Assembly: GCF_002934545.1 (NCBI RefSeq)
Contig: NZ_PTJA01000021.1
Location: forward strand, 1-56,582
Source: Lacrimispora xylanisolvens
GTDB taxonomy: Bacteria > Bacillota > Clostridia > Lachnospirales > Lachnospiraceae
DNA length: 56,582 nucleotides
Reading direction: 5' to 3'
In this document: piece by piece, positions 56,421 to 56,582 of the stretch
How positions within the stretch are numbered: the first letter of the stretch is position 1
Layout: every line of letters begins with the position of its first letter
The notes under the pieces: generated by a model
Databases searched by the model: none
Seen by the model: only the letters and a program-made list of their open reading frames with translations
Told to the model about the DNA's origin: nothing
Made by a program: the position numbers and the translations under genes

Positions 56421-56452
56421 GGCATTGAACAATAATAAATCAGTGCCTTTTA
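56421..56452 (+). terminator. Terminator of the HEPN/nuclease genes
   Basis: GGCATTGA/TCAGTGCC stem (one G-T) with an 11-nt loop and TTTTAT behind it. Confidence 0.75.
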
Positions 56453-56491
56453 TAGTATTTATAAATCAACTTGGTGTCGGGAAAGGAGTAA

Positions 56492-56582
56492 ATGGTAAAT
56501 AACCAGTCCAGGTCAATAAGTTCGCCGCCCGATTGGGGCGGCGGTATCTTTACCGTGTTTTTAGTTTTCTACAACGATCTGG
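56492..56582 (+). CDS. Possible small ORF running off the window
   Basis: From ATG 56492, with AAAGGAG three bases upstream, the frame reads MVNNQSRSISSPPDWGGGIF and stays open to the window edge. The codons for PPDWGGG are formed by the GC-rich hairpin described next, so this may be coincidence. Unrecognised. Confidence 0.25.
   Translation, partial: MVNNQSRSISSPPDWGGGIFTVFLVFYNDL
56523..56543. other. GC-rich hairpin at the right edge
   Basis: CGCCGCCC pairs with GGGCGGCG around GATTG. It is strikingly GC-rich within an A+T-rich region; it may be part of a conserved element that continues beyond the window. Confidence 0.5.

Noticed and set aside
1-56582. CRISPR array
   Set aside because: No series of regularly spaced identical 20-40 bp repeats and no cas genes were seen.
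45355-56582. Intact prophage or conjugative element
   Set aside because: No structural, packaging, relaxase or type IV secretion genes, and the only integrase is broken.

Overview
The window looks like chromosome from a Gram-positive, spore-former-type anaerobe of the class Clostridia, most likely family Lachnospiraceae (Lachnoclostridium/Lacrimispora-like). The evidence is the gene families and their order (FtsEX with an EnvC-like M23 peptidase and a CtpA-like S41 protease, a shared MsmX/UgpC-type sugar ATPase followed by a PucR-type regulator, a YesMN-type two-component system, a DUF5688 protein, type-2 LeuCD proteins), strong AGGAGG-like ribosome sites, A+T-rich sigma-A promoters and many U-tract terminators. 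Genus and species cannot be fixed from the sequence alone.

Layout of the ordinary chromosome (about 1-44.8 kb, moderate GC). It opens with the last ~74 nt of a 23S rRNA gene and a tRNA-Gly, with no 5S gene in between. Next come a cytidylate-kinase-like protein, an L,D-transpeptidase, an aminotransferase, VanZ-like, TruA, a cation-diffusion transporter, and an ECF-type sigma factor with an RsgI-like membrane anti-sigma protein. Between two near-identical tRNA-Gln(CUG) genes (7.58 and 17.45 kb) lies a complete carbohydrate-utilisation locus. GH105, a response regulator and a histidine kinase read leftward; a lipoprotein solute-binding protein, two ABC permeases and a GH2 enzyme read rightward. 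It has no ATPase of its own, and an MsmX/UgpC-type ATPase lies at 20.2 kb. After that: acyl-ACP thioesterase, CvfB-like S1 protein, methyltransferase, the sugar ATPase, a PucR-type regulator, ftsE-ftsX-EnvC-like-CtpA-like, a threonine aldolase, two tandem pairs of aconitase-superfamily dehydratases, uvrB, a Fur-box-controlled feoA-feoB operon with a compact folded leader, a split ThrE-type exporter, DUF5688, an MMPL transporter with a secreted coiled-coil partner, and a secreted glycine-rich protein followed by a tiny membrane protein.

Layout of the accessory region (about 44.85 kb to the window end, clearly more A+T-rich). It begins near a tRNA-like remnant and holds an HU-like gene with two tiny partners, a truncated phage-type ORF, two multi-pass membrane proteins and a wrecked tyrosine integrase. 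A defence-type cluster follows: a HEPN-like protein with an RNGLQH motif, a winged-helix-plus-TIR protein, an IS1182-family element, an XRE regulator, two small Cys-rich proteins, a second HEPN-like protein (RNKICH) and a PD-(D/E)XK-type nuclease. The IS sits exactly at the terminator of the TIR gene and has duplicated that terminator hairpin as a 28-bp direct repeat.

The points most worth follow-up are the HEPN/nuclease pair at the right end, the TIR and first HEPN genes, the IS insertion into a terminator, the three-way-junction leader of feoA, the sugar locus bracketed by duplicate tRNA-Gln genes, the tandem dehydratase pairs, and the glycine-zipper secreted protein with its immunity-like neighbour. 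All functional assignments come from reading motifs by eye; no database search was run.
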